From Lepidostoma basale (Eukaryota; Arthropoda; Insecta; Trichoptera; Lepidostomatidae), in contig JAHDVF020001470.1 of the NCBI GenBank assembly GCA_022606425.2, positions 124,001 to 188,000 of the forward strand: a stretch of DNA of 64,000 nt. The letters run 5' to 3'. Positions 1 to 10,097 of the stretch are shown here, one piece after another. Under the pieces are notes generated by a model. That model was not told where the DNA came from. It made no database searches and was given only the letters and a program-made list of their open reading frames with translations. The stretch's first letter is position 1, and every line of letters begins with the position of its first letter. Both the position numbers and the translations under genes were made by a program.

Positions 1-690
1 GGCTTTATGTTTTGATAGTTGGTTACTTTTTACTTTACAAAGGGAAGATTCTGTATCGACAGCTAGGTATTCTAGTTGTTGAGATGTTATTTGCTTAGGA
101 ATTTTATATTTGAAACCCTTATCAAGTAGTTTAATTTCTACATCTGTAAATTGAGTGTTGGTTAAATTAATTGTTCTAGCGTAAAATTCTATCTTTTCGG
201 TGGGTATAGGGGATGTTCTTAAGGAACCGTTTTGGGAGATATTTGCAAGATTTTTTTCCAAAAGTAATTTTTCGAGTTTACGTTTCTGGGTTGTTATTTT
301 TCCTAAAATAATTTCACTTATATCTGAACGAATTTTATAATCTAAACAATCAAATTCAATGGGGTGTAGTTTATAGGATAATTCTGAGTGGAGAACCTTG
401 ATGTAGTGGAGAAGAGAGTCGCGCTTGCTGAAACACTCCTTGGTTTCCAGCTTCAGCCAAATTAACATCGCCTTCTTAACTGCCATTTTGGCAGCCGATG
501 TAGTAGTTCTGGTCTTGAGTTGCACGTATTTTGGTATCACTTTTTGTTTCACACACTGTTGGTTGAACCAAAGGTTCTGGACCACGATACGATGTTTAAG
601 TCGTAAACGGCGATATAGGGTAACCTGGGTAGCTATATCAGCTACCTTCAACTTATTAATTGTCGAGGTTTTAGTTTGGTAAAACTCCAT
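1..690 (-). CDS. Penelope-like element ORF, N-terminal part (cut by window edge)
   Basis: An open frame of 230 codons runs from an ATG at 690 to the left edge with no stop, so it continues outside the window. The protein is basic and helical. Residues 31-46 (LKHRIVVQNLWFNQQC) and the following IPKYVQLKTRT look like the Penelope N-terminal region, and residues 175-193 (NLTNTQFTDVEIKLLDKGF) match the conserved block that precedes the reverse transcriptase core in these elements. The RT motifs themselves would lie beyond position 1. The ATG sits just inside the left arm of a 287-bp inverted repeat, as expected for a Penelope 5' end. The absence of stops suggests a fairly young copy. The family assignment rests on motif memory; a related RT element is the alternative. 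Confidence 0.72.
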   Translation of the reverse strand, partial: MEFYQTKTSTINKLKVADIATQVTLYRRLRLKHRIVVQNLWFNQQCVKQKVIPKYVQLKTRTTTSAAKMAVKKAMLIWLKLETKECFSKRDSLLHYIKVLHSELSYKLHPIEFDCLDYKIRSDISEIILGKITTQKRKLEKLLLEKNLANISQNGSLRTSPIPTEKIEFYARTINLTNTQFTDVEIKLLDKGFKYKIPKQITSQQLEYLAVDTESSLCKVKSNQLSKHKA

Positions 691-692
691 TA

Positions 693-979
693 TAATAGTT
701 ATAATAATAAACGTGAATGTTTAATGGTTTTACTATGTTTTTATTCATATAATCTCTTATACAAATATCAGTTACAAATTTGTTTCGCCTTGCGAGGGCA
801 TTTTCAAACTGAACCTAGTCGCCAAACAATGTGTCCTTATATTGATTTTAGAGAAATTAGGGTGGGGGAAAGAATTTATATAATGCAAATCGAAGGGGCC
901 ATTACACTAAACAATTTGAGGTTTTTCCAGGAACTGATTAGCCATTTGAAGAATTTATATAATGTTAGTAGATGGGGTC
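693..979 (+). repeat. Penelope terminal inverted repeat, left arm
   Basis: This arm matches 1736-2022 in inverted orientation with only scattered differences over 287 bp. Terminal repeats in direct or inverted arrangement are typical of Penelope-like elements. Read on the minus strand it contains TTGAAAAT, a GCC/GGC stem with a CTCGCAA loop, then GAAAC, which is a decayed hammerhead-like core (782-808). Confidence 0.8.
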
Positions 980-1018
980 ATTAAACTAAACAATTAAGAT
1001 TTTTCTAGGAACCAATGG
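897..1018 (+). repeat. Imperfect tandem sub-repeat at the end of the Penelope left arm
   Basis: The segment starting ggccattacactaaacaatt recurs about 80 bp later as ggtcattaaactaaacaatt, followed by a similar tttttc-aggaac stretch. This is a partial internal duplication straddling the end of the terminal repeat. Confidence 0.5.
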
Positions 1019-1178
1019 GTTATTTGGACCTAGAGAGATTACATTTATTAAACAGGTGTGTACTTGATTGGGGTACCAGCTCTGTAACAATCCATTTTTA
1101 ATCGTTATTACAAACAATAAATTAAACACAAATAAAAACAGTTAGTAGAGAAATGCAATATGTGACAATACAGATAAT

Positions 1179-1735
1179 TTAATTTAATTTAAATATATTT
1201 AGTAATGGTGAGGAGAGGATGTTTGTCTGTTCATTAATAAGCTGAATGTTGGGGTTATTTAAGGTTTTATTAATTTCTAATTGTTCTAAAAGATTGAGTC
1301 TATATCCTTTATTTTCAAGATGAAGGGGAATTGGTTTATTATTTGGGTCTAGGGAATGTTCTAATGAGTTTAAGTGTTTTGCGAATTGGGAATCTAATTT
1401 ATTGTTTTTATAAGATCTAACATGTTCTGTAAATCTAGTGCTAAACGATCTGCCAGTTTGTCCTATGTAGATAGAGTTGCAGTCGTTACACTCTAGTTTG
1501 TATATCCCGCTATTTTTCAGTAGCGGGATTTTAGATTTAGAATTTTTTAAAAAGGAACCTATACTATAATTAGTGCGAAAAGTTACGCTAAGCCCTAGTT
1601 CTTTAAGTAGTGATGCGATTTTGAGAGATTGATTACCAAAGAACTCGATACATGTAAACTTCCTCTTCTCATCATTAACAAATGGGTAAATGTTATTAAT
1701 ATCTGCTCGGGGGTAAATGTTATTAATATCACCTA
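1179..1735 (-). pseudogene. Penelope-like GIY-YIG endonuclease, C-terminal fragment
   Basis: This is the 3' part of a Penelope ORF. The reading frame stays open up to 1991, but only the portion below 1735 is element protein; the rest is read-through of the inverted repeat. The GIY-YIG endonuclease domain is clear: GIYKLECNDC followed by YIGQTGRSF and TRFTEH, with the CxxC pair and downstream histidines (KHLNSLEH) typical of Penelope endonucleases. It ends at a TAA after LLNIFKLN. The RT domain is missing, so it is a truncated copy, perhaps the partial upstream unit that Penelope elements often carry. The same strand and adjacency to the N-terminal ORF at 1-690 suggest a tandem partial-plus-full arrangement. 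Confidence 0.85.
1682..1730. repeat. Short tandem duplication (gggtaaatgttattaatatc)
   Basis: A 20-bp unit occurs twice in direct orientation, separated by tgctcgg, exactly where the GIY-YIG reading frame meets the right inverted repeat. It looks like a junction scar of element truncation. Confidence 0.6.
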
Positions 1736-2022
1736 GACCCCATCTACTAACATTATATAAATTCTTCAAATGGCTAATCAGTTCCTGGAAAAACCTCAAA
1801 TTGTTTAGTGTAATGGCCCCTTCGATTTGCATTATATAAATTCTTTCCCCCACCCTAATTTCTCTAAAATCAATATAAGGACACATTGTTTGGCGACTAG
1901 GTTCAGTTTGAAAATGCCCTCGCAAGGCGAAACAAATTTGTAACTGATATTTGTATAAGAGATTATATGAATTAAAACATAGTAAAACCATTAAACATTC
2001 ACGTTTATTATTATAACTATTA
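1736..2022 (-). repeat. Penelope terminal inverted repeat, right arm
   Basis: Inverted partner of 693-979. The hammerhead-like remnant (TTGAAAAT, stem, GAAAC) lies at 1908-1933 and reads on the plus strand here. Beyond 2022 the sequence no longer matches the left arm. Confidence 0.8.
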
Positions 2023-2842
2023 TTGTATTATTATAAACAAATTTTATTTCATAATTACATTTATGTGATCTGGTGCCAATTATCATATCGTATAAAACAA
2101 AAGCTTTGAAATTAAATGTATATTTACATTGCAAGTAAAATCGTGATAACATTTCCAGTTAATAGACAAATTATTTATGTAATTTCAAAAGTTATTAACT
2201 TAAAAGTTCGAAGTAAATAAATTTCTCGAAATTTAAATGATTATCTGACTAAGATGTTGAATTTAAACACAAAGCGGACAATGTTGTATTTAATATTTAA
2301 CTAAAATTTCGTGTGTATTGTTCTGAAATGATTAATTTTGGTGACAAAGTCGCGATCGCTGTTTTAATAATCAATTAGACAGATTTGTGAATTACTTAAA
2401 GTTAAATTAGAAATCAATCCAATTCGTTTCTCGCTTATCGTTGATTCGTCAAAGTTAACCAATGGCGATATTGAGAAGAACTAATAATTTAAAAGTAACA
2501 ACGGGCCACCTAAATTCCGCAGACAATGGAGTGGAATAGTTGAAGGCTAAATGATCTCGTGGCGAAGAAACGAGGAATTATCGATATGATCATAGCTTCG
2601 TAAATTTGTACGTTTGATTAAATACGAGTTTTATCACAATAAGTACGGCACCCCGAAGGAGCAATGTCCCGAAGGATATTCCTCAAAAATGTTTGCGAGA
2701 CGCAATAAATATAATCATAATGAGAGGATATTTCTGAGATATTTGCTATCTTGAATTTTATAACTTAGGTATTTATTGAATATTGGTGTGAAAACTCAGC
2801 AGAATAGACATATTTTTTTCAACATATCCGAAAATATTAATA
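2023..2842. other. No gene or repeat recognised
   Basis: AT-rich sequence with stops in all frames. Nothing repeats elsewhere in the window as far as I can see. Confidence 0.4.
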
Positions 2843-2967
2843 TAAATAAGTAAATAACTAACGAACCATCACCCCGTCTCCCCGAAAGGACCGAAAAAAA
2901 TAATGGACCACTATGTTGTTATTTTCTTATATACTTCTGTCGCTTTCTTAACATTCATATACCTATA
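2843..2967 (-). mobile_element. LINE-A 3' end, short decayed copy
   Basis: It begins with aactaacgaaccatcacccc, the reversed GTTA tail plus terminal hairpin, and continues through the C-terminal codons to aacattcatatacc. It then stops next to the LINE-Z tail at 2968. Confidence 0.7.
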
Positions 2968-3785
2968 TAATAATAATTAGGATAATTTGTATAGCGCCGT
3001 TTTCGTTAATAGCTCACCTCAAGGGCGCTTTGACAATGTTTTTAGTCATGTTTTTAATCAGATAACCGTTTTTTACATTTTTATGCGATATTTTGAAAAT
3101 TTGGGTTTTTAGGTGAGATTTAAAATCTGTCGGATTGTCAATGCATCTGAGGCGTGCAGGAAGCATATTCCAGGCGGATGGACCTGCCAATGCGAAAGCC
3201 CGATCTCCGAAATTGGTCCGGGGGTTGCTCTTTGGCTCAACTAATCTGCCTATTGCCGAGGAGTTTGCTGATCGAAGCGTAGATTGCCGCAAGTTCGGGC
3301 TATCAGTAACACAAATATTCAGATATATCGGCTGGTGCCATTCAGTGAAGCGCTTTCAAAAACCGTCCAGCATAGTTGAGATACTTGAGCCAGTGAAGAT
3401 CTTATAGATGTTGTGAAGTACTTTTATGCGAGTTTTTTGGAACACCTTTTATAAGTCATGCTGAAAATAAATTGAAGTTTATTTGTTTGTTTCTTTGGTA
3501 TGTTGGCATAAATTCTGTTGCAATAGTCGAGTCGAGATACGACGAAGGAATTAACAAGTGTTTTTAATGCATCAGTGGGAACATTTCTTTTGATTTATTT
3601 GGGGTTTTAATGAGAGATCTGCTTCATACTTGACTCCAAGAAGTTTTATGGAGTTATTAGGGATGATGTCAATTCCGAATGTTGATCGGAGCATGATCGA
3701 CAAAGTGCTGGCGCTTCATTGAGGCAGTCCAGAGAAATTCCTTTTTGAAAGGGTTTAATTTTAATTTATTTGAGGCCATCCAATT
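2968..3785 (-). mobile_element. LINE-Z (CR1/Zenon-like) 3' half
   Basis: Non-LTR retrotransposon reverse-transcriptase remnant. The last 92 codons (3014-3292) read RQSTLRSANSS, then TNFGDRAFALAGPSAWN and LPARLRCIDNPTDFKSHLKT, the classic C-terminal signature of CR1-group RTs. Upstream, in shifted frames, come the thumb-region peptides WMASNKLKLNP and IKLLGVKYEADLS, so frameshifts and stops have broken it. The 3' UTR gives 'agctattaacgaaaacggcg' followed by an AT-rich tail. A second copy lies at 22487-23145 and 3'-UTR-only copies at four other places. Confidence 0.85.
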
Positions 3786-3789
3786 CGAT

Positions 3790-3895
3790 ATAGCTGGTGT
3801 CATATATGCATTGGTGTGAACTGGTGTCATATACGCACGTCGATTTCTCCGATTCCTCGTGTGACCGACATTTGAAAAATATTATTACTATAAGA
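3790..3895 (-). mobile_element. LINE-A fragment, decayed
   Basis: The piece gtcatatacgcacgtcgatttctccg with the following cgtgtgaccgacattt matches the interior of the LINE-A C-terminal region. Both the tail and upstream sequence are lost. Confidence 0.55.
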
Positions 3896-4094
3896 GTGTA
3901 CGATTTGAATTGATCGCCATTTTGGCTGCCATGATTTGATTGGTTAATAACTGTGACAGGTCGATAGGAGACAGTTAGGAGTTAGTAAACTTGCGGCGCT
4001 ACACGATACAACAACGCGTCTTTGTGGTTAAATATAACTATCAAAATGATGACAATTAGATTGATTTTATCGTACAACGTTATTAAAGTATCGA

Positions 4095-4235
4095 ACTAAC
4101 TAACCATCAATCCTTCTCCCCGAATTAGTATACATACTTCTGAAATACTTCACTCGAATCCTCATCTCATTCACGCACTTCGATTTCCCCGACTCCTCAC
4201 GTAGTCGATGTTAAATATTTGATTTATTTGATAGT
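4095..4235 (-). mobile_element. LINE-A 3' end with internal deletion
   Basis: It starts with ctaactaaccatcaatcc and the terminal hairpin remnant, and reaches ttaaatatttgatttatttg. The block normally containing gtaggcagaaagaatgga has been lost. Confidence 0.6.
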
Positions 4236-4317
4236 GCCAGTTTAACGAAGTATGTTGTAATAAAACAATTCTCTTTAGAGTCTCGTATAAAACAATGTAA
4301 AAAGTGTTATTTTTTTA

Positions 4318-4502
4318 TTTTTATTTTTAAAAAGACTAATACCAAGGATTTAAATCAATGATATTAGAATTTATTTTACAATCTTCAATGTGAGCAGAAA
4401 ATAGCTCATTATTATGAAGAAGGAATCTGGTCGTGTCCAGACTTGAACCCATGTCCCCTGGATCAAGAGCCAAGCGTTCTATCCCCTAGACCACCACCCG
4501 AT
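4318..4502 (-). mobile_element. SINE-T2, tRNA-derived SINE
   Basis: On the minus strand the head reads gggtggtggtctaggggata, resembling an A box, followed by a B-box-like gggttcaagtc about 35 bp later. A non-tRNA body (ctgctcacattgaagattg) and an A-rich 3' end follow. It matches 7888-8050 along its whole length, which shows it is a dispersed element rather than a tRNA gene. No acceptor stem or clean anticodon arm is visible. Confidence 0.75.
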
Positions 4503-5033
4503 TATTATAATGGCTTATAAAATGCCCCAATAGTTGCAAAGAGTTAAATGGTCATGTCGTAACACTATTTGCGTCGCACTTTGAAAATGGTTTCACTTTC
4601 CAAATACGAAATGGAAGCATGCCGAGCATCTGTATTATTCATAAATTCATGTACGAGTGTAACAAGACCCCCGTAAAAGTGGCAAAAGTTACGCTGTAAC
4701 CAAACCGCATTCATCGGCCATAAATCATACCCCGGCTAATAGTTTTCTCCGGCTGAGTTATGACGCCAATATGGGCCCCGCCCGGGCTGCGAAATGGCGG
4801 GAAAAATTCCAATCATGCTTCCATCCCGGCCCATTACGTTATTATTTATTTTTGGATTAATAACAACACTAATGCAATAGCCGCAATTATCGTAACACTG
4901 GTGAGCCGAATCAACTTTTTATCTTAATTCATTATTCATATACATACTAAAAAAAGAAAAGAGAAGGACGATCCAAAGAGTATTAGAGCTATAAACCTGG
5001 TGAAGCGTAGTATCCTTGAGGATGACTCAGGTA
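4503..5033. other. No gene or repeat recognised
   Basis: Mixed-composition sequence with a somewhat GC-richer patch (gggccccgcccgggctgcg near 4770). No frame of note. Confidence 0.4.
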
Positions 5034-5541
5034 GTGGCGGTACTCCCATAGAAGCCCAGAAGCCCGGCTTGCGTAAGAAATTTTGAATCAAAACCCTCAA
5101 ATCTAAAATAATAATTAAATGAAACGATGTTTTTTAACTACTTCCACTTTTGTCTTTATTTAGACAGCGACCGGTTCCGCCAGGCTCGCTGGCATCGACA
5201 GACTGGCGTACCAGTCTGTCGATGCCAGCGAGCCTGGCGAAACCGATCATTGTCTAAATAAAGACAAAAGTAGAAGTAGTTAAAAAACATCGTTTTATTT
5301 CATTATTATTTAAAATGAACTTCCATCAAGAGATTTCAGTAAAATCATTTAAAACCCCAAATCTAAGTAATCATGCCCCCGCATAAACTAACAACCCACC
5401 AAATCACATTCCAACAATGTTCCCATCAGACGTAAGAGGAATAGCCACAAGAGCTGAACTTCTGTAAGCTAAAAGAGGTTTTGTTTCAAATTTTTTTACG
5501 CAAGCCGGGCTTCTGGGCTTCTATTGGAGTACCGCCACTGG
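5034..5541. mobile_element. TIR/foldback element with ~56-bp arms
   Basis: The left end gtggcggtactcccatagaa and the following agcccagaagcccggcttgcg return inverted at 5485-5541 with two or three differences. The centre is occupied by a second, nearly perfect hairpin (FB-D), so this is a nested structure. No coding capacity. Confidence 0.75.
5103..5313. repeat. FB-D hairpin, complete copy
   Basis: Two arms of about 90-100 bp meet at a 3-nt loop near 5206. The arms carry ggcgaaaccg, the gccagcgagcctggc stem and cagtctgtcgatg. Read outward the motif is CTGTCGA-T-stem-GAAAC-CG-GTC, hammerhead-like but with a changed core base. Partial copies lie at 30359, 54330 and 61128. Confidence 0.85.
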
Positions 5542-6355
5542 ACTTAGGTGAAGAACCTTAGTCAGGGCGCTGATGATGTTCATGACTTCGATTCTGGATG
5601 CATTTATTGTAATTAACTCTTTATTCACAAGGTGAAGATATTTTTGAATAAAATAAAGTTTTAATTAAAAAGCATAATGAACTTAAAATAATGTTTATTT
5701 ATAAACGGTTAAATTATTTTCTACAATTAAAAAAACAAAATTAAATGTTGCACTCAAATGTCTCAAACTGATTTACGTCTCTAAAATGGCACGGGTAGGT
5801 GCCGCGCTGTGACGTCTCGGGAAGAAAAATAAATTAGTGCGAGCCGATTTTCTACAAAAGCCACAGACAATAATGTCAATCTGACAGCTGTCAGATTGAA
5901 AATGAAAAACGTTTTTATGGCAAAAGTAGAGCACGGAAAGGCGAGATAACGACACAAGTGGCGTAGCGGGCACTCGCAAACACTATTTAATACAATTTAC
6001 AGCAGTCGGATTAAAATTAAGAGCACGCAGGGATTGAAGTTTCCTGTTATTCGCGGCTAACTTCAACACGTTGCTTTTGTAACGGTTTGGGCGCGCATCT
6101 CTCAATTTTTTCCTTTACCAAATTCACCTAAAGAAGTATAACTTTAAAAAAGCAGTTTTCCACAGCTTTGAATTTAGTATTATTTCATTTCATTTCATTT
6201 ATGTTTTCATTTATTTATTTCTTTTAAACATATCTAAAGCATTACAGAATTTTTTTCTAATACACTTAAGATACAAGTTAGAGATACACAATAATAAGTA
6301 ATACAAAATAGATTAATAAAAAGACTTAAGATTAAAATTATTATTTAATACTTTA
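5542..6355. other. No gene recognised
   Basis: A 68-codon minus-strand frame at 5773-5979 has no family resemblance. A perfect short palindrome ctgacagctgtcag lies at 5880-5893. The sequence becomes low-complexity and T-rich after 6180. Confidence 0.4.
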
Positions 6356-6359
6356 TATA

Positions 6360-6705
6360 AAATACACACTTAAAAAACCAAACATGTTTCGGACACACAA
6401 GCCCTTCATCAGTGATTTTATAAAAAATATAAATATAAACAATTTGAACAATGTCGAAATTTTAGAAATTGAAAATAAAGAAAATTACCTATATAAATAA
6501 TCAAATAAATTTAACGTCATGTCCAATACTTAATTTATATCCTTTGTTGTAAGATAATACCTGTACCCCAATAAGAACTTTAAATCATTTTAATATCTGT
6601 CAAAACTGACCGCATTCGATATTTTTTTTAAATATTTATATTTATATAATATCACTGATAAAGGGCTTGTGTGTCCGAAGCATGTTTAGTTTTTAATATA
6701 TATAA
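6360..6705. repeat. FB-B foldback element
   Basis: The left arm (6370-6420, aaacatgtttcggacacaca) and right arm (6650-6697) are inverted copies separated by about 230 bp of AT-rich sequence. Each arm contains a hammerhead-like core, intact on the minus strand of the left arm and mutated in the right. Confidence 0.8.
6380..6413 (-). ncRNA. Hammerhead-like motif in FB-B left arm
   Basis: Reads CTGATGA, then A, GGGC-TTGTGT-GTCC as stem II, then GAAAC and ATGTTT. The core boxes are canonical, but one unpaired base precedes stem II and the 3' side lacks a clear GTC. The right arm has CTGATAA and GAAGC. Confidence 0.4.
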
Positions 6706-7077
6706 AAAAAAGAAACATTAAACATCCGCAACACAAAGATATGGCGAATAAAGAAGAAATAAATATGTTCGTTTCGTTTTAACATTATGATTCCCGTATT
6801 CCAAACATACGGGCCTTTTAACGCTCTTTTATACCTAGAGTATAATAGGTGCCGCCATCATGCTTCTAACCAACGCACCGTCGCCATTGGTTCATCGTTC
6901 GTGAATAAACATAACAATCTGTTTTTAGGACAAGCGGACTTCATTACATAGTGGTGATGTCGACATAAACGAAGCGGCCGGCATAATTTTACACCAATCA
7001 GAACGCTGATCGCGGCTTCTTATATTAAACAGGTTTGTGACCGGCGACCTGAACGAATTTTTGTTTCACTATTGTAC
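6706..7077. other. No gene or repeat recognised
   Basis: Apparently unique sequence, locally GC-richer near 6960-7040. No frame of note. Confidence 0.35.
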
Positions 7078-7425
7078 GTATACTAACTAACCATCACGCC
7101 GTCTCCCCGAAGGGGTAGGCAGAAATAATGGACTGCCACACTTTTCTTTCCTGACATATTTCTCTCGATTCCTCAACATTCATATATCGTGTCATGCACG
7201 CGCGTCGATTTCTCTGACTCCTCACATGGCCGACATTCAATATTTGATTTATTTGATCGGGCCACGTTTTCCTCGGTCTTCCTCTATTTCTGGTTCCATT
7301 TACATCATTAGCATATAATTTTTTTTACCATTCTTTCTTCATTCCTTCTTTCCATATGTCCAAACCATCTTAATGATCCTTTCATTATTTTGTTCATGAC
7401 ACCACCATTCGCACCGCATAGTACC
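7078..7425 (-). mobile_element. LINE-A (subfamily A1), 3' ~350 bp
   Basis: Starts with the reversed tail actaactaaccatcacgcc and the hairpin-forming gtctccccgaaggggtagg. It encodes in broken frames the A1 tail peptides ...GSLRWFGHMER and NGTRNRGRPRKTW. It stops at the codons for CGANGG. Confidence 0.85.
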
Positions 7426-7537
7426 TTATTAGTAATTAAATTTGATTTCCTACTACAAATAAAAAATGATGAGAAGTATAAATAAAGCACGGTACTATTT
7501 TTATAAACATTTTGTATTTTTTGCCTTTTATAACCAA

Positions 7538-7628
7538 CTAACTAACTAACCATCACGCCGTCTCCCCGAAAGGGTAGGCACAAAATAATGGACTGTCACA
7601 CTTTAACCGATGCGACACTCCATCCTTC
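7538..7628 (-). mobile_element. SINE-R 3' end, heavily 5'-truncated
   Basis: Reversed tail of four TAAC units, then the shared LINE-A end, then aaccgatgcgacactccatc, which is specific to SINE-R. Only about 90 bp remain. Confidence 0.75.
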
Positions 7629-7744
7629 TTGCCTTTTATGTCATATTAATTTATTATTTAACAGAATTTATAAAATCGAAGTTCTTTAAGAAAGTGTAAA
7701 AATGTATCATTGTGCATAGCTCGTGAATGAGTTATTTTTTTATA

Positions 7745-7832
7745 TTGACACAATACCCACTCGAACATCTGTAGCGCCCTCCCGGGGCGCGCCCTAGAAG
7801 GGGCGCGCCCCGGTTAAGAATCACTGCTTTAA
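7745..7832. mobile_element. hAT-like transposon end (fragment)
   Basis: A GC-rich stretch (gcgcgccctagaaggggcgcg) ends in ccggttaagaatcactg. Reversed, this gives CAGTGATTCTTAACCGG, similar to the ends of many non-autonomous hAT elements. The opposite end is not identified. Confidence 0.4.
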
Positions 7833-7887
7833 AGCCTAGTTTTCTCTCGGAAATTTAAAAAAAATAATTTAAGTTAACTAATTAAAT

Positions 7888-8050
7888 CGGGTGGTGGTCT
7901 GGGGGATAGAACGCTTAGCTAGGACTTGGGTTCAAGCCTGGACACGACCAGATTCCTTCTTCATAATAATGACTAATTTTCTGCTCACATTGAAGATCGT
8001 AAAAATAAATTCTCATATTATTGATTTAAATCTTTGGTCTTTAAAAAAAA
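7888..8050 (+). mobile_element. SINE-T2, tRNA-derived SINE
   Basis: The A-box-like tggtctgggggatagaacgc and B-box-like gggttcaagcc are followed by the family body (ctgctcacattgaagatcg) and end in a run of nine A. The LINE-A fragment at 8058 begins almost directly after the poly-A. Confidence 0.78.
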
Positions 8051-8057
8051 ATGGAAG

Positions 8058-8357
8058 TGTTAAGAACAAAATAATGAAAGGGTCGTTATGATGGTTTGGA
8101 CACATGGAAAGAATGATTGAAGACAAAATGGTGAAGAAAGTAAACGACGGGAACGGAACTAGAAATAGAGAATGGCCGAGGAAAACGTGGTACGATCAAA
8201 TCAATCAAATATTAAATGTCGGTCGTGTCGACGTGGGTGCATGACAAAATATTTGAATGTAGAGGAAGCGAGAGAGGTATGGTAGGACAGAACAGTGTGG
8301 CGGTCCATTCTTTCTGCCTACCCCTCCGGTGACGGCGTGATGGTTTGTTAGTTTAAA
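8058..8357 (+). mobile_element. LINE-A 3' end, ~300 bp
   Basis: Encodes remnants of NKIMKGSL-FGHMER and the GHV-region, with a small deletion around gtcggtcgtgtcgacgtggg, and ends ggcgtgatggtttgttagttt. Confidence 0.82.
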
Positions 8358-9765
8358 AAACTTATATACCTATTTATTCAACTTGATTAAAAACATATTC
8401 GTTTTACCCTTTAAAAATCAAAATCCTACAGGTTATAATATAAAATTGTGGTTTTAAAAAAAGAAAAAACCAAAACCACCTAAAAACCTTTATTATTCTG
8501 TTTATAATGGTTTCATTCGCTTCTGATATTATATTTGAATTTGACATTTACAGATTTAGAGCACATTTGTCTGTCTATCCATGTCCAAATTCACATCAAA
8601 TTTGTTTAATTTATTGGAGAACGTATTAATATAACATATATATTTGTGTAAGTAAGATTAAAAAACGATAACATATAAATATATTTGTTTGTGTGAGTGA
8701 CCTTGTAAAATACCTTCTACCGAGCGCTGCAACATATACTCGTAGATAGTTATAATTATGGACAACAGATGTCGTTGGCGTTTCGTTTTGCGAACAGATA
8801 CGAGTATGCCGTATTTTTTCTACACTTTGTGTTATGTTAAAAAATACAATGATACTATTGAAATCAGATATTCCATATGGCGTGATGGTGAGTTAGTTAG
8901 TCTATTCGTATATCGTCGTCCTTAATCGTGTTACAAGGGGTAAAATAAAACATTAACAAAAACGTTTAAATACAATTAATTACTTGGATGTAAATGGTCG
9001 ACCCGTCCCATTATAATGCGAATGACATTTAACTTGACGATTGAACGGAGTAAGATTGAGCATTGAGGTAGAGCGGCAGAGCAACCCATTACTCATCTCA
9101 TAGGCAACAGAGGGAGGGCCGTTACGAATGAAGATTCAAATTAAGAACAAGTTTGATAAACGGCCTGCGTTTACCGTGTCCCCGAGGCAGGAAATGCTAA
9201 ATTATATGCCGTTAAATCTAAAACTTATCTATAGGAACGAGTGACATTTTTCTTCATTTAACTCATTTATTATAGAAAAATTACCTTTTGTTCGACTATA
9301 AAAAATTTGAGTGATGTTTCTTGAATTAAAATATGATATTTAATATACCTTCTCTGTATCTCGATGGAATTCCACAGTGTTTATGCCTTAAATTTTAATA
9401 TATAAACCTTTAAATGAATAAAATCTGTTGATTCGCTGGTATATTATTTGTATACCCCGCATTGCCCCCATTGCTATCCCACTTTACCCCACATTCTGGG
9501 TTATAGTGGGTCAAATGCCACTTTTAATATTATTGCTCAAAAGGCCCGAATTTAAAATATTTATATGCAAAATCATGCATTAGATACCAAATTGTACATT
9601 TAAGTTCAGATAAGCTGTGTAGATCTTCTGTGACCGATTTTAAGAGCCATCAACTATCCCCCCTCCTAAAGCCCCCTCCTAGTCTAAGAAATTTATAACC
9701 CTTAAAAAATATTACATTTAATTAATACGAGTGAAAACGCCGGTTTTCTAGAAGTATCATTACCT
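8358..9765. other. No gene or well-defined repeat
   Basis: AT-rich. A lone LINE-A end (ggcgtgatggtgagttagtt) sits at 8879-8899. The stretch 9455-9530 contains a CCCCA/GGGT-rich piece (cactttaccccacattctgg) that may be part of a short palindromic element like the one at 48240. No long frame. Confidence 0.4.
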
Positions 9766-9767
9766 AT

Positions 9768-10016
9768 TGAACATTTTGTGTTAAATTATTTTTATTTTGT
9801 TATTTTATTTTGTATCATTGTATTTTATATTTGTTTTAGATTTATTTTGTGGGTGTTGGTCGATTGAAATGTGCGCGGGAGATGCCTTTTGGTGGCGATG
9901 AGGTTCGCAACCCATCACACCGCGTCTCCCGCGGAGCGAAAAGAGAAGGATGGAGTGCCGCATCAGTAAAAGTGTGACAGTCCATTCTTTCTGCCTACCC
10001 TTTCGGGGAGACCTTA
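9768..10016 (+). mobile_element. SINE-R, 5'-truncated copy
   Basis: Contains the T-rich 5' part, the central gtgcgcgggagatgcc...ggtggcgatgaggttcgcaa block, and the shared 3' end to ctttcggggaga, where the GTTA tail is lost. The piece gaggttcgcaaccc resembles a Pol III B box. Confidence 0.85.
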
Positions 10017-10097
10017 CCTATATTTTATGAGAATGAGATGTTTTGCCATGCAAAGCCACTATAAAAAAAAGAATATTTTTATTTTATATCTTGTTAA

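Noticed and set aside
676..984. 102-codon frame in the Penelope left arm
   Set aside because: It is a read-through of the terminal repeat and appears again in the right arm as the false N-terminus of the GIY-YIG frame.
4430..4502. tRNA gene on minus strand
   Set aside because: Same reason; it matches 7888-8050 beyond the tRNA-like part.
5773..5979. Small secreted-protein-like frame
   Set aside because: No signal peptide pattern of note, not repeated, and interrupted by a short palindrome (ctgacagctgtcag).
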